Assembly: GCA_004431415.1 (NCBI GenBank)
Contig: QPMI01000201.1
Location: 50,998-114,997, forward strand
DNA: 64,000 bases
Direction of reading: 5' to 3'
Source: Cyanophora paradoxa
Taxonomy: Eukaryota; Glaucocystophyceae; Cyanophorales; Cyanophoraceae
The position numbers and the translations under genes are program-made. The notes under the pieces were generated by a model. It saw nothing but the letters and a program-made list of their open reading frames with translations, was not told where the DNA came from and did not search any database. This document shows, one piece after another, positions 34,162 to 46,000 of the stretch. Numbering within the stretch: position 1 is the stretch's first letter; each line of letters opens with the position of its first letter.

Positions 34162-34401
34162 CGCGGATCGATTGGGACGGGTACGGGGGAAGGTCCACGA
34201 CGAGACCCGTACCCTTCGAGGACTTGCCCCCCGTTCGCAATCAAGTTCGGAATCAAGTTCGGTGCGCTCTCTCGCATCGCCTCTTGCCGCCCGGCACCGC
34301 AGTTGCGCTCTAGATCGATCGAAGAGGTCGGCCGGGGCGGCCGTGGCAGTTCGGCGGCGGCTGCGGTTGTCGGTTGTCGCTGATCCTCCGTCCGTGCAGA
34401 A
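34162..34401. promoter_or_regulatory. divergent promoter region, PPR gene / psbU, with a probable leader intron end
   Basis: 240 bases between the two starts. It contains a 12-bp tandem, AATCAAGTTCGG twice (about 34240-34263). A GCTGATCC...GTGCAG acceptor ends at 34399, two bases before the psbU ATG, which suggests an intron in the psbU 5' leader. Confidence 0.5.
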
Positions 34402-35260
34402 ATGGCGTTCGTCGCGAGCATCCCGGCCGTCCGCGTCCAGACCTCCCTCCAGACCCTGAAGGGCGAGTCCCTGAAGGCCCAGAAGCCCGCCGCGGCGAAG
34501 CAGGCTGCTTTCACCGTGGTCGCCCAGGCTGAGGAGAAGAAGGGCCGCCGCGTGAGTTTTCCCCCGCCCGATTGCGCGCTTCTGCCCGCCCCAGCTGCCG
34601 GGCTGCGCGCCGCTCCCGGAACTAGCGCGCATATGACATTAGAATCTTCGTACCGGCGTCGGGCGGCCCTTTCGATGGTCGAAATGTCGTACGAAGCGCT
34701 TACAATCACTTGGTTGCGCAGGAGTTCGTCGCCGCCGCCGGCGCTCTGTTCGTCGCCCTCGCTGGCTCCCCCGCCGCGTTCGCGTACTCCGCGGCCGACG
34801 CCAACGTTACTGGTCAGTTCGATATCCTTCGAATACGCTCTCCATTTCTTTACCGAACGCCTCGCTGATCGGGCCGCGCGCGTAGGCCTCGGCGGCGACC
34901 TGACCAACATTGACATCAACAACGCCAACATCGCCGTCTTCCAGAAGCTCCCTGGCATGTACCCCAACATCGCCAAGAAGATCATCGGCGGCGCCCCCTA
35001 CAAGTCGGTAAGCGAAGCTTGACCCACCGACAGGTCACCGTTCTGTGCTCACTCGAGATCGACAGGTCGCTGAGCTGTACAGCCTCGACCTCACCGAGAA
35101 GCAGAAGGAGACCCTCCGGAAGTACGAGGACAACTTCTACGCTGGCGAGCCCATCGACGCCCTCGGCTACGACGCGATCAACAACGGTGTGGCCGGGACT
35201 GGGGAAGGGCTTCATTGATCGCTTTGTGCTCACGTGTGTTTGACAGGCATCTACAAGTAA
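34402..35260 (+). CDS. psbU: photosystem II 12 kDa extrinsic protein PsbU precursor, nuclear-encoded
   Basis: Lumenal subunit that stabilises the oxygen-evolving complex. Five exons. Exon 1 (34402-34551) is a transit peptide beginning MAFVASIPAVRVQTSLQTLK and ending EEKKGRR. After a 170-nt intron, EFVAAAGALFVALAGSPAAF and AYS form a hydrophobic lumen-targeting signal with an AFA cleavage site. The mature protein has GGDLTNIDINNANIAVFQKL, PGMYPNIAKKIIGGAPYKS, VAELYSLDLTEKQKETLRKY, EPIDALGYDAINNG and finally IYK, the typical PsbU helix-hairpin-helix core and end. TAA at 35258-35260. The last intron leaves only three codons in exon 5. No ER signal peptide precedes the transit peptide, arguing for a primary plastid. 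Introns here are ordinary, not CCCCGCC-rich. Confidence 0.95.
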
Positions 35261-35992
35261 ATGCCTGATCGCCGGCGGCATTGCGAACGGATCAGCAACA
35301 ATTTTTTGGCCCCCTGGCCAAGTTTCTGCTGTCCAATTAGCCCTTAGCTTGCAAGGTTGAGGCGGGCGACGGCGCGGGCTGGCGGCGGCCTCGTTTTTGT
35401 TCGTCGAGACCTGTAGGACTCGTATAATGATGTCGATCGTTTGTTGAGGGGTGCCGACCGCCCCTCAAGTGCATCCTTTCTTTTTCTTTCTTCCGCGGCG
35501 GAACGCGCGATGGGCCTGATGCGTGTTGGCTTGCACTATGTTATGGCGCCGAGCACGAAGACCTTCTTCTCAAAAAAAGCCGGATCCGGAAATCGGCATT
35601 CGCATGCGTATGGTGTGATCCAGCCATCAAACGAGTGCCCGTGCGCGTGTGAACTCGAACGTCTGTGTACTGAGCCTGTGAGCCCGTGGCGAACGCGCAT
35701 GCACAGGCGCCACGTGCACAGACGTCGATATCGATATCGATCCCAGACCGATATCGATATCTAGATTTATATAATTAGATCGAGAATTCTAGATCTTGAC
35801 CAGGATATATATGCATGATCACGATGAAGATAGAAGAAGAAAATCAAGGCTCTGTAGGCTACATGTGCATGCAGCCCAGTTGATCGTTTCGCCGTTTGCA
35901 TGAGAAGCTTGATTTGAAAGCAGGTCAGAGTTGATATGCACACAGCACGGCACAGGCTAGATGTGATGCGGATAGCTGAACAATGGCCTTCT
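35261..35992. other. intergenic region between convergent psbU and RING genes
   Basis: Non-coding. It contains CGATATCGATATCGAT and a second GATATCGATATC (35725-35762), then an AT-rich stretch (35763-35860). No RNA gene recognised. Confidence 0.45.
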
Positions 35993-37095
35993 TCATGCCT
36001 TCACTTTTACGACCTTGTTGATTGCTTGACGGCACACTGGGCATTCTTTCGTGACTTTCTTCGAGCATTCAGCGCAGACGACTTTGTGCTTGCAAGGCCG
36101 AAACTGCGCAAAAATAGTGTCAGATATCTGTAGAAAACAACAAGCATGAAAATGGCAATTTTAAAAACGCAAACACAAACCTCCCGTGTGATGTCCTCAC
36201 ACCAGCACACGATGCACTGCATATTACATTAGAATGAGTCAAGTTCGGTGCTTGAAGAGCATGTGCACCTTTCCATCTGCATCATCTTTCCCAGATGCGG
36301 CTTCCCTCTTAACACGCGCAACAATTGCATCCACTGCGAACGGTTTGCAACAGAACCCAGAGAGAAAATTCGAGCGGAAGCTCTTACGTTCAGAAGATGT
36401 CTTGCCAATTGCTTCTAGCACAGTGGCCATACCAAGACTCAAATGGAGCTCCCGTTCAAGCAGGCCTGCAACTGCCACACGAGCTGCTGACTCTGATATT
36501 CCTGATGCTGTGACCTGCTAACTTTTAGGCGCGTCAAAAAATGAGAGACGCATCAAATGCTCACTTGTTTGATAACTGCGTACGCTTCAAAGGCCCTTCC
36601 TGCTGCCTTCCCCAGCCAGGAATCGGTCAGGTCGACATGCACGCATTCCGGCCCCGTCGTCAGGTCTACGACGCTCCGCCGTGGTGCTGTAGCATCAGCT
36701 CGGCCCGTGCGAGCCCGCTTGCGCCCCCGAGCAGGAGGCTCGCAGTTTGTCATCAAGAAGTTGAGAACCCTGCGCCCGAGCTAAGCATGGGGCTGCGCGG
36801 AGAACTCTTCAAGGTTGATGAACACGCACTCCTCGGGCTCAGGATCGAGCAGGCCATCAGTAACAGCGAGCTCCCGAAGGGCGGACTGAACGACGGCAGG
36901 GTCAAACTCCGCCAAGCGAACTTGTGCGCTCCGCGTGTCCGCGCTGCTGCTGCCGCTGCTACTGGCGCTTGGCTGTGCTGCAGCGCTCGATCCCTCACCT
37001 CCGTCGTCCGCGGCGCCTCCGCGGCGCTTCTTAGGGGTCGTTCGCTTCGCGCCACCCTTTCTCCTGCCGTGCGCGGGTGATTCTTCCACGTTCAT
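35993..37095 (-). CDS. RING-finger protein (C3HC4 type), probable E3 ubiquitin ligase, nuclear
   Basis: Starts at 37095 with a basic, NLS-like MNVEESPAHGRRKGGAKRTT and PKKRR, then a Ser/Ala linker and LAEFDPAVVQSALRELAVTD. Exons splice on through VVDLTTGPECVHVDLTDSWL and AAGRAFEAYAVIKQ, then VTASGISESAARVAVAGLLE and LDAIVARVKREAASGKDD. The RING is split over two exons: CIVCWCEDITRE and FRPCKHKVVCAECSKKVTKE followed by CPVCRQAINKVVKVKA. The Cys/His spacing C-x2-C ... C-x-H-x2-C-x2-C ... C-x2-C is complete for a C3HC4 finger at the extreme C terminus. Stop TGA at 35995-35993. Introns are AT-richer (for example GTGAGCATTTGATGCG...TTAGCAG) than those of neighbouring genes. Substrate unknown. Confidence 0.82.
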
Positions 37096-37606
37096 GACGT
37101 GCTCTGAAACCTAGCTGAGGCTCCTCACAGCGGGTGCCGCGCAGTGCGGGTGAGCAGCGCCCGAGAAGTCGGGGTGAACAGCGAGCCACGCAGTCGGGCT
37201 ACAGGGCTCAAGCCTTGAAGATGAGACTTCCGTGCGGCTGCAGTGGCAGGGGCGGCCGCCGGGCCGAGCGATTGGTTGAAACGACTTGCTCCCTTGGTCC
37301 CTTTACCTCAGGGGGGTAGACTTGACAGATACAATTTGATTCGAATTCAAGTCCGAAGTATGTGCACGTGCTACGGCGCTAGCAATTGCATCAAGCTCGA
37401 GTGAGCGCGAGTCACTGAAGGTGCGGCACGTGTACATGTACATATAATAGTAATATTAATAAGCTTCTGAAGCGCTTATATAGCTAGAAACCCTTGAACA
37501 AACCATATCATGATCAATATTGAAAAAGCCTAGTAGCTATAGATTGCCCAGACCTGCGTTTTTAGTACGTGTCCAGGTGCTCATAAGCTCCGAGACAGGC
37601 TGATTG
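37096..37606. other. intergenic region
   Basis: GC-rich for the first 200 bases (promoter of the RING gene), then AT-rich from 37320 to 37560 with TACATGTACATATAATAGTA-like sequence. No gene seen. Confidence 0.45.
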
Positions 37607-39455
37607 CTAAGAGGTCTGCATTGAGCCCAGAGGGGAATTCGAATCCGGCTGGTCAATGACGACTCTGGGCTCCGTCATCTCTTGATCCCCTTCATCCTGA
37701 TCAGCACCCGGGGGGAGGGCGTAGTCCCCATACCTGAGGAAGAACACAGACTCACGATCAACATCCGATCCATGACTTGGGTCAGACTGGAACAAAAAGA
37801 GCTCAAACTCCTGGCTCACTGGATGTTGCAGCGCTCACAGACAAGTGCTGCTCGGCGGGCGCTCTGCTTGGCAAGAATGCGGGTGGTCTCCTCCTGCGGC
37901 GAGAAGAATTTTAATCCATTATCAGGATAAAGATTACGGGAAGCAGTCACGTATGCCATCCTTAACTTGTGCTCGTGCGTATCGCCATGAAGGGGTCAAA
38001 GAAAAGTGATCGGACATAAACAGATACTGCAGACACAGCAGATCTCAAAGGATATTTGGCTGCAGCCTGGACGTTCAGCTTCTGCTCATACACATGCTGT
38101 GCTAGCTCAGCATTCACATCGCCCTTGGTCTTTGCCTGCAATCAAATGTCAAAATCAAAATTTGGCAAGACAGGCAGACGCTTACGTGCGCTGCGCTAAT
38201 TGCACGAAGCTCAGCCTCCAATTCTGCCACGACAGCTTCATCCTGCAGAGACAAGCATTTAATATTACACAAGTCAAATTTGTTTTAAATGAGACAGAGC
38301 TGGGAACCCTTTTGGCTTCTGAGATCAGTTCATCTGTTTCAGCAGGAGCTGACTGCAGGAACTCCAAATTCTGCAGCAAATTATCGAATGAGAGTCTGTA
38401 CATGTTCATGAAATACAGCTGGCGCTGCCAACCTTAGTCATCTCTTCCAGCTGCAGCTGGGCTGAGTTGGCAGCTTCAGCCACATGCACAACCGAAGGAG
38501 CAGGCGCCTTTGCTGCTGGGGCAGCCTCAGGCGGGGTATGCTTCGTTTGCGCTGTAATTGCAATTGATGTCAGCCGGGGAAAGATGAGCATCGTACATGC
38601 ATATTTATGGTTCATGTGCTAGACAACACACCCAATTCTTTGAGCGAAGCCAGTCGACTCTGAAGTTTGTCGAGAGACTTCACATCCTCACGGCTCGCTA
38701 GACGTGAGACAATGCGCTCCGCTGCTGCTTTGCGATCAACTAGTAGCTTCTTCAGGTGCTCTCTGCGTGGATGGCAGTGCATGAGTGCCAATCCATCGAT
38801 CATGCGAAAGGCTTACTGCTCCTTTTGAGTCGTATCGGTTTCCTGCGATTCGGAAAAAGTGAACATTATTTAACAATGTTTTCTCATCAACTTTAAGGCT
38901 AGTGAAAGTTGTCAAGGATTGACCTTCTCGGCGTACTCCTGCATGAAAAATCAGAAGGCAAGGCGAGCATGCGCAGGATCTAGAGCCCTTAGGCTATCAG
39001 TGCTACCTTGTACATCTTGCTCTCTAGCTTGGCGCTCTCGATGCTGCCGAGCAGGGAGTGCGCGTCGCCTCGTTGGCGACGACCTCCGCGGAGCAGGTCT
39101 TTCAGCGTTCGCTCCTTGTCCTCTGAAACCTTTTGCAGCTCGCGCTGCGCTGCGCGAGGTTCGCGCGCACTAAGCACGCGAGCAGGTGATCGCACCCTCC
39201 TCGAGCTGCGCTCTGCAGCCCGCATGCCTGCAGAGCAAGTATGACGTGGGCGCCGTGAAGCGCGCCGCCTGGGGCGGGGCGGGCGCACTTCCCCTCCTCC
39301 TCTACCAGCTGGAGCTCTGCGACGAGTGGCGCGGCGCACGGCATGGCACGCGTGAAGCGCAGGTGACGCCGCGCGGAGACGAGCGAACCTTCGGAGCGCT
39401 TGCGCGCCTCGAGCTCCCCGATCTGTAGGAACAGGGACTCCAGCACGGTCTTCAT
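37607..39455 (-). CDS. coiled-coil protein of unknown function
   Basis: No family recognised. Minus-strand exons read from MKTVLESLFLQIGELEARKR (39455), then ELQLVEEEGK, ELQKVSEDKERTLKDLL, HSLLGSIESAKLESKMYK, LKKLLVDRKAAAERIVSRLA and SLDKLQSRLASLKELG. An Ala/Pro linker (TPPEAAPAAKAPAPSVVHVA) follows, then NLEFLQSAPAETDELISEAK, DEAVVAELEAELRAISAAH, AKTKGDVNAELAQHVYEQKL, FFSPQEETTRILAKQSARRA and ALVCERCNIQ. A clean intron (GTGAGCC...TTCCTCAG) leads to the end YGDYALPPGADQDEGDQEMT and a TAG at 37609-37607. Mostly amphipathic helices with a short CxxC near the end. Introns are AT-rich. Lies head to tail upstream of the RING gene and divergent from the ARID gene. Confidence 0.65.
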
Positions 39456-39724
39456 GGCTTCGAGCGGATGCGGGCGAGGAAAAAACAGGATCAAATTTAT
39501 GGGGGGACCCGGGAGAGGACAATAATAGGGGTACACGTCGTCGATGTTGTGGATCGGGGAGCTGCGGAGCGCGCTTGCAGGCCGCCGGAAAGAAGTGGCA
39601 TCTGCGCCCTGGCGCAAAATTGAGCAGTTGTAGCTCCTAGCGCGCTCCTCACGCCCCGTCGACCGCAACCGCGGCACATGCAATTCGTGGTGGGCTTCCC
39701 TGGCCCTAAATCGTGCAGAGAGAG
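39456..39724. promoter_or_regulatory. divergent promoter region, coiled-coil gene / ARID gene
   Basis: About 269 bases between starts; GC-moderate; no motif picked out. An upstream exon of the coiled-coil gene cannot be excluded. Confidence 0.35.
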
Positions 39725-42064
39725 ATGTCACTTGGTCCGCAGGAGCCTCAAATGGCGCAAGGGGCGGCGGAGGTGTTCGTTGAGAAAGTCCTTGCCGTAA
39801 GCTCGTCCCACCCGCTTTCCGCACGATCCGGGCCGCGAATGTGCGCTAATATGCGCGTACGCGACATCGCTATGGCTGCAGTACATGGAGGATATTGGCA
39901 AGGTCCGCTTTTGCGCGTGGCCCCCTTTAACTAGCGCTTCGCCCTCCTGACGCGAGCCCGGCCCCGATCATTGCACCCTCTCGCAGCCGATAATCAAGAT
40001 TCCCAGTTCGTTCCCCAGGCAGCGTCTTTCCGTGCCTGCTGACTCGGGTGTATCGCCCTTGATTGCCGTTACTGTGCGCAGCTTTGGGTGCGCCCGCTCC
40101 TTCTGCCCATGCATGATCTATCAATAAGGACACATTTTGAAATCTTTCCGCAGGTCACAAGGAGCTCGATCGTGCGATCAAATTTTCCTTGCTTGGGCAG
40201 CCCCATGCGCACGGCGAGCTAATGAACACCTTCCTTCGCGTTGCGGCACTCGCAGTTTTCACATTGTACGCGCCCCTCCCTGCTCCTTCGCGCACTTCCA
40301 TGCGCTAACGCCCGGCGCAGGTACCAAGAAGTCACCAGTCGCGGTGGCCTGAAACATGTGGTTGAAGCCAAGTGCGCCCTCTCAAGACTTCGTATTAAAT
40401 ACGGCGGATGCTGATATCTCCGTCACAGGCTCTGGCAGGAAGTCAGCAAGGCGCTGGACCTGCCTTCGACGTGCACCGGTGCGGCTCTACGCGCGCTTCA
40501 ACGCGCCGCGCGCGTTAGCCACGCGCTTTGACATGCGTTGCTTTGTGCAGATTCCGGCTACCGGCTGCGGAAGCATTACCAGCAGTGCCTGTTCGACTAC
40601 GAGCGGTGTGTTTGCGTTCTTTGCGCCTCGCCTGCAACGCCGCTGAGTTGTCACCGTGCAGGCGCTTCTTCTTCGGTGCTGCCGCCCCGGGATGCCCGAG
40701 CGAGGCGTCGCGCGCCGGCTGAGGGCGACCCGCGTGCGCAGGGATCGACGACAGCAAGCTAGAGCTGCAGGACGGCGGCTCGGGGAGCTCCAGCAAGGCC
40801 GCCCGGCCCCTGAAGCGCACCGGTGCTTCATTCCGCGTCGCCTCGATGGGACCGATCGCCGTCGCCGTCTGACTCGCTTCGCGCCTCCTTCTCTAGCCTC
40901 CGAGCTCAACGGTCGCGATCGTCCCATCCGCAGCTCCGCCGGTGCGAGTGCTCTCGCTAGCCGAGCCTGAAGGGACCTTCGCTGTGAGGGATGACCCGGG
41001 CGGGCGACTGCAGCGCACTTCTACCGGAGCGAGGGCGCCGAGTCGGACGAGGAGGACAGCGTCAGCGGGCGCGGCTCCGCCGGCAAGCCCGCTTCGCGTC
41101 GGGCCCCCGTCAGCCCGCACCGCCCGCCAGCCGCCCCGCGCCACGTGCACGAGCGCGACGTCGAGCGGCCCTCCGCCGAGAAGCGCCAGCACAGCGCCGA
41201 GAAGCGCCAGCACAGCACCGACGCGCACGCGCCCGCCGCGCCCCCCTGCGCTCCGGCTGCCGGCCAGCAGACCCCGCTGCCGGTCCCCGTGCCCGTGCCG
41301 GCGCCTGTGCACGCCACGCGGCCGCCGCGGCCGGCGGCGGCTCAGGCTGCGGCGGCGCGGCCGGCGGCGGCGCCGGCGACGCGGCCGCTGCTCGGGGCGA
41401 GCGACTCGTCGGACTCTGATGAGGCGCGGAGCCACAAGAGCACCTCGACGGGCGCATCCTCCTCCTCCGCTGGGCCCCGCTCGCCGACGCGTGGCCCGGC
41501 CCCGCACGCGAACGTGCGCCGCGCCCGCTGGCGCCTTTCCCGCCGCTGCCGCGGCTGAGGGCGGCGCAGGGCCCGTGCCCGGAGCGGACGCGCCACGTCA
41601 ACCTGGGGCGCCTTTCCCGCGCTGCTCTCGAGGTGGGTCCGCCCCCCGCGGCGGCCGGCGCCGACCTGACAGGCCGCGCGCGCAGCGCTACCGCAAGACG
41701 TACAAGCTGAAGCCGCTGCCCGAGGATGCCTCGAAGGAGGAGCTCGCCAAGGTGCCCCCCCGCGCTTCCGCCCCGCGCGCCTCGAGAAGCTTCTTTTGGG
41801 TCTGACGCGGGGCGGGCGCGCCACGCGCAGTCGGCGGCGGAGCACTTCGCGCGGCTGGTGCCGCTTGACGAGCGCGGTATCATCGAGGGCTTCCTCCACC
41901 GCCTCAAGAGTGCGCGCCCGGCCATCGCATCCCCGCGCCCGCGCCCCGCCCCGCCCTGCCCCGCCCCGCCATACCCCGCCCCGCCCTACCTCGCCTTGGT
42001 TCGCTTCAGCTGATCACGACGCCGGCGTGTGCGGCTCGCAGACATCGACCTCCACGTGCTCTGA
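39725..42064 (+). CDS. ARID-domain chromatin protein with a SAP30-like Sin3-binding C terminus
   Basis: Probable nuclear DNA-binding component of a histone-deacetylase complex. Exon 1 reads MSLGPQEPQMAQGAAEVFVE with KVLA; then YMEDIGK. The ARID domain spans exons: HKELDRAIKFSL-type start, FTLYQEVTSRGGLKHVVEAK, LWQEVSKALDLPSTCT and DSGYRLRKHYQQCLFDYER. This fits the ARID pattern L..V...GG...V and W..V...L ending in LrkhYe..L..yE. A long Ser/Arg/Pro low-complexity region follows (40950-41640). The last exons read QRYRKTYKLKPLPEDASKEE, then SAAEHFARLVPLDERGIIEG and FLHRLK, similar to the SAP30 Sin3-binding domain (RyrrhYkl...eL...v..HF...DE..vi..F...lK). The final intron joins to NIDLHVL and TGA at 42062-42064. 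Confidence 0.75.
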
Positions 42065-43021
42065 GGGCCGGGCGGCCCCGCGCCGCCCAGCGCCCCTCGC
42101 GCGCACCTTATCCACGACCAACGCCGATCGCACAGCAAGTTTCAACCCGTTTCATAATGACCTATTTATCTCCTTTCGCATTCGATGCAGTTTCGCATTC
42201 CTATTCCTTTCACATTATAAAGTGGGACAGTCTGATCCCTATGTGACAATACCGTAGAGTACCATATAGTCGGACGTGTACAGCAGCACAATTTTGGTTC
42301 CTGAGTTTACCTTCCCCTTTCCAACCAGTGCTTTTTGCAACGCCGCAGTTCGCCGGTTCTTGAGCTTTGTTTCAAATTTTGCCTCTAGGCACGCGGCATT
42401 GTATAGCAGGGACGATGTATGTTAGTTAATCGCATAGTTGGATGCTCTGCGAGCGCCCGTCCTTGTGCCTCACCGTAGCCTAGTCAGTTGCAGAGTTGTA
42501 GAGTAATCGTAGATAGTTTCAAATTCAGACCCGTTTAGTTCGAATTAACGAGCCTTCAAGCTTTTACGGAGCGGCAGCTGCAGTCTCTGCTGCTGTAGCC
42601 TTCTATGGCTATTATAGATATATCATCTTATACGTATAGCTAGGAACTGGCACAACGTTTAGCCCGGCGCCGGCGTCGGCCCCGCCCCTCGCTAACAGCG
42701 ATTCTCACTTTGATGGACCGTCGGACCCTTCAGGCTTTCACCGTTGGACCGTAGATCGCCACCGGCTAGCAGCTCAGGCCAGGCCCCCGGCCCGGCTCCC
42801 CGTTGTGCCCGTTTCGAGTTTCCAATGTACCGTACCAACCAGTACTTTCAACCTTCTCATTTGCAATTGCAATTGCAGCGCTAGCGCAAATTTCGAGCTC
42901 GAATCCCTACGTTCCTACTAGGCTAGCTATATAGTTGAAAAAGGTCTAGATTGTGGGGCTCCGGATCCGTTCAGGGAGCTTCCACCCTACCTAGCGAGCC
43001 CCACGAGGGGACGCGGGAGGC
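42065..43021. other. intergenic region between convergent ARID and CEP164-like genes
   Basis: About 950 bases, AT-richer than the genes (42130-42660), with no coding signal, tRNA or repeat family recognised. Holds two 3' flanks. Confidence 0.5.
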
Positions 43022-46000
43022 CTAGGACGTGGGGCGCAGCGCGCCCGCGACGCCGGCACCGACGAGGGAGGGCCTGCGGGGGAGGCCGCTGTAGGGGCGG
43101 GAGTTGGGGCGGGAGGAGCGGGAGCTGCTTGGCGGCCTCGGGCGCGCCGGCGGGGGCGCCCCCGGGACGCGGGGCGGCGAGCCTGGGTGGGAGGGGGCGG
43201 ACTGCGGCCGGTGGCTGAGGCCCATGCCGGCCGCCCACGCGCCCGGGGACTGCCAGGACTGGGAGCCCGGGTCCGGGCTCGCCGCCTGGGAGTAGGCGGG
43301 GTTCGAGGCGGCGTCGGCCCCGGGGGCGCCGGAGTCGCGGATCGCGGCCTGGACGATGAAGGGGGCGAGGGTGGCGGCGTCCTTGGCGGTCTGGAGCTGG
43401 GCCTGGAGGAAGGCGACCTCCTCGCGGTGCCGCGCCGCCTGCTCCCGCATCGCCGCCCGGTGCCGCGCCTCCGCCTCCTCCACCCGCCCGTCCACGTCCG
43501 TCCGCTGCCCCGCCATCGCTTGCTGCGGCGCGCGGTCGGCCGGGGCCGAGCGGAGCAGCGCAGAATTCGAATTCGAAACGGGCGAATGACGTACCCCGAG
43601 GGCGGCGTAGATGGTGCGCTCGGCCTCGACCTCGACGAGCCCGCGCTCCAGCTCCTCCTTGGAGCGCTGGTACGCCTCCTTCGCCTGAAAAGGAAGATGA
43701 GATTTGATGGGAGGAGCGGCGAGGCGAGACAGGACCTTGGCGGTGTCCTGGAGGAGCCACTCCTTGTCGCTGACGGCGCGGGCCTGCCGCTCGAGCTCCG
43801 CGGCCAGCGCGTCGCACTTGAGCTTGAGGAAGGCCACCTCGTCCCGCGACTTGGCGCCGGCCTCGCGCGCCCGCGCCGCCTTGGCGCCCGCCCAGTCCGC
43901 GAACCACGCGCACGCCGCGCGGGCCTTGGCCGTGCGCGTCGCGAGGAGCGCGGCGAGGCGCTCGAGGGCGACCTCCTGGCGCTCGACCTCGGCCTGGAGC
44001 CGCTCGCGGTCGCGGAAGGCCCCCGCCCGCAGCTTCGCGTTCAGCCCCCCGACCGCCCCCCGGGCTCCGCGAGCGCCGCCGCCTGGCCCTGCCTCTTGCC
44101 GCCCCTGCTGGAGGCCGCCGCCGCCGCCGCCGCCGCCTCCGCGACGTCGACGGCCTCGCGGCGCTCGACGCGGGCGAGGGCGAGCTCCTCCCGCAGCTCC
44201 CGGTTCGCCGCCTCCTTCTTCTTGAGCGCCTCGCCCAGCTCGGCGATGGTCACCGCCTGCGCCGCCACGCGCCGCTCCGCCTCCGCCAGCGCCGCGATCT
44301 GCTCCGCCCCGCTCCCCGCCGCCCGCGCCCCGGCCGCTGCACCGTCACCCGCTGGCCCGCCGGCGGCTGCGGCCCCGGCCCGGGCCCGCCTCCGCCGCGG
44401 CCCGCTGCTGGCCCCGAGCGCCGCCGCGGCCGCCGCCGCGGCCGCGGCGCGGACGGCGGCCCCGCCGGGCTCGCCGTGGGCGGGCGCGGCGCGGCGCTGG
44501 GATGGGCGGCAGGGCGAGCCGCTCGTCGCCGCCCTCCTCGAAGCTCAGGCCGACCATCGCCGCCGCCGAGCCGCCCCAGCCGGTGGGGGCGGGCCCCCGG
44601 GCGGCGCGACGGGCGGGGCCTGCGGGATGGCGGCGAGGGCGGCGCCCAGGTCGGCCCCCGCGGCGCCGCCGTCGTGGAAGTCCCGCATGCGGCGGGCGCC
44701 CGTCGCCTGCACCGACCGCAGCGTGTAGATCTGCCCGCGGCGTCGGCCCGGCCGGGTACAGCAGAAGGGAGGGCGAGGGAGGGGGGGGGGGGCCGACCTC
44801 GTTCTGGAGGCCGCGGATGGTGACCTCGGCGGCGACGAGCTGCGCCATGCACGCCTGCAGATCCGACTCCGCACGCGCCGCCTGCGCCCCGCCCAGCCGG
44901 CGCGTCGTTGTCGGCCCGCGGCAGCGCGAATGGGGCGGGGCGGGGCGGCGCACGCGAACGCCGGAGTCGGCGACCTCGGCGCGCAGCGGGCCGAGCTGCG
45001 TCTCCTTCCACCGCACCTCGGACGCCAGCTCCTCCCGAGCCGCCTCCGCCTCCTGCCGCCCGGTGAGATGGGCGGGATCGAGCGCGGGGCCGGCGCACGG
45101 CGGTGGCGGCCTGGACGCGGACGCTGGCCTGCTCGGCGGCGGCGGCGGCCTCGGCGCGGGCCGCCGCCAGCGCCTCCTCGCCCCTCCCGATCGCCTCCCG
45201 CGCCTCCATCAGCTCCCGCTCCTTCTTCGCGAGCTGCACGAAGCAGAAAAAGGCGCTCGCTCAGCTCGCTCGCTCGCGCCTGGCGGGCAGCCGAGGACGG
45301 CAGGGCGGAAGGGCGGCACCGTCTGGCGCAGCTCCTCCAGCGCGATCGTGAGCTCCCGCATCCTGCGCGGCGCGGCGCGGCGCGGCGCGCGGTCAAGCCA
45401 CGAGAGAAGAAGGCCGGGCGCTCGAGGAGGAGCGGCGGAGGCGCACTTGTGGGGCGCGCCGGCCGACTCGGCCGAGTTCTTGACGGCGTCCTCGCGGGCG
45501 CGGAGGGCGGCGATGCGGCCCTCGGCGCGCGCCGCCTCCACGGCCGCCTCGAGCCGCTGCACCTCCGCCTCGCGCTCCTCGAGGCGCGCCCGCAGCTCGC
45601 CGCCCTCTCCCGCGAGCCGCGCCGCGTCGGCCATGGCCCGCCCGCGCTCCCGGGGGGCGCCCCGGCCCGCACGGCCTCCAGCGCCGCCTCGAGCGCCCGC
45701 GCCCGCTCCTCGCCCCGCGCCACCAGCGCCTCCAGCGCCGCCACCCGCTCGTCCTCCTCCTCCTCCGCCGAGGCCGCCGCCGCCGCCTCCTCGTGCATCG
45801 CCCGGCCCCGCGCGCTCGACGCCGTCGCAGGCGGCTGGCTGCCGGCCGCCGGTGTGGCGGGGACCGCCGAGGCGGCGGCGGAGGCGGCGCGGCGCTCCGC
45901 ATCGTCCAGGCGCGTCCGCAGGATCTCGACCTCGCCCTCCAGCACCTTGGCCTTGTGCCGCGCCACCGCCTCGTCCGCCCGCGCCGCCGCCTCCGCCGCG

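Noticed and set aside
35725-35762. Replication origin or operator suggested by GATATCGATATC palindromes
   Set aside because: Short palindromes in a non-coding spacer only; no supporting context or second copy elsewhere in the window.
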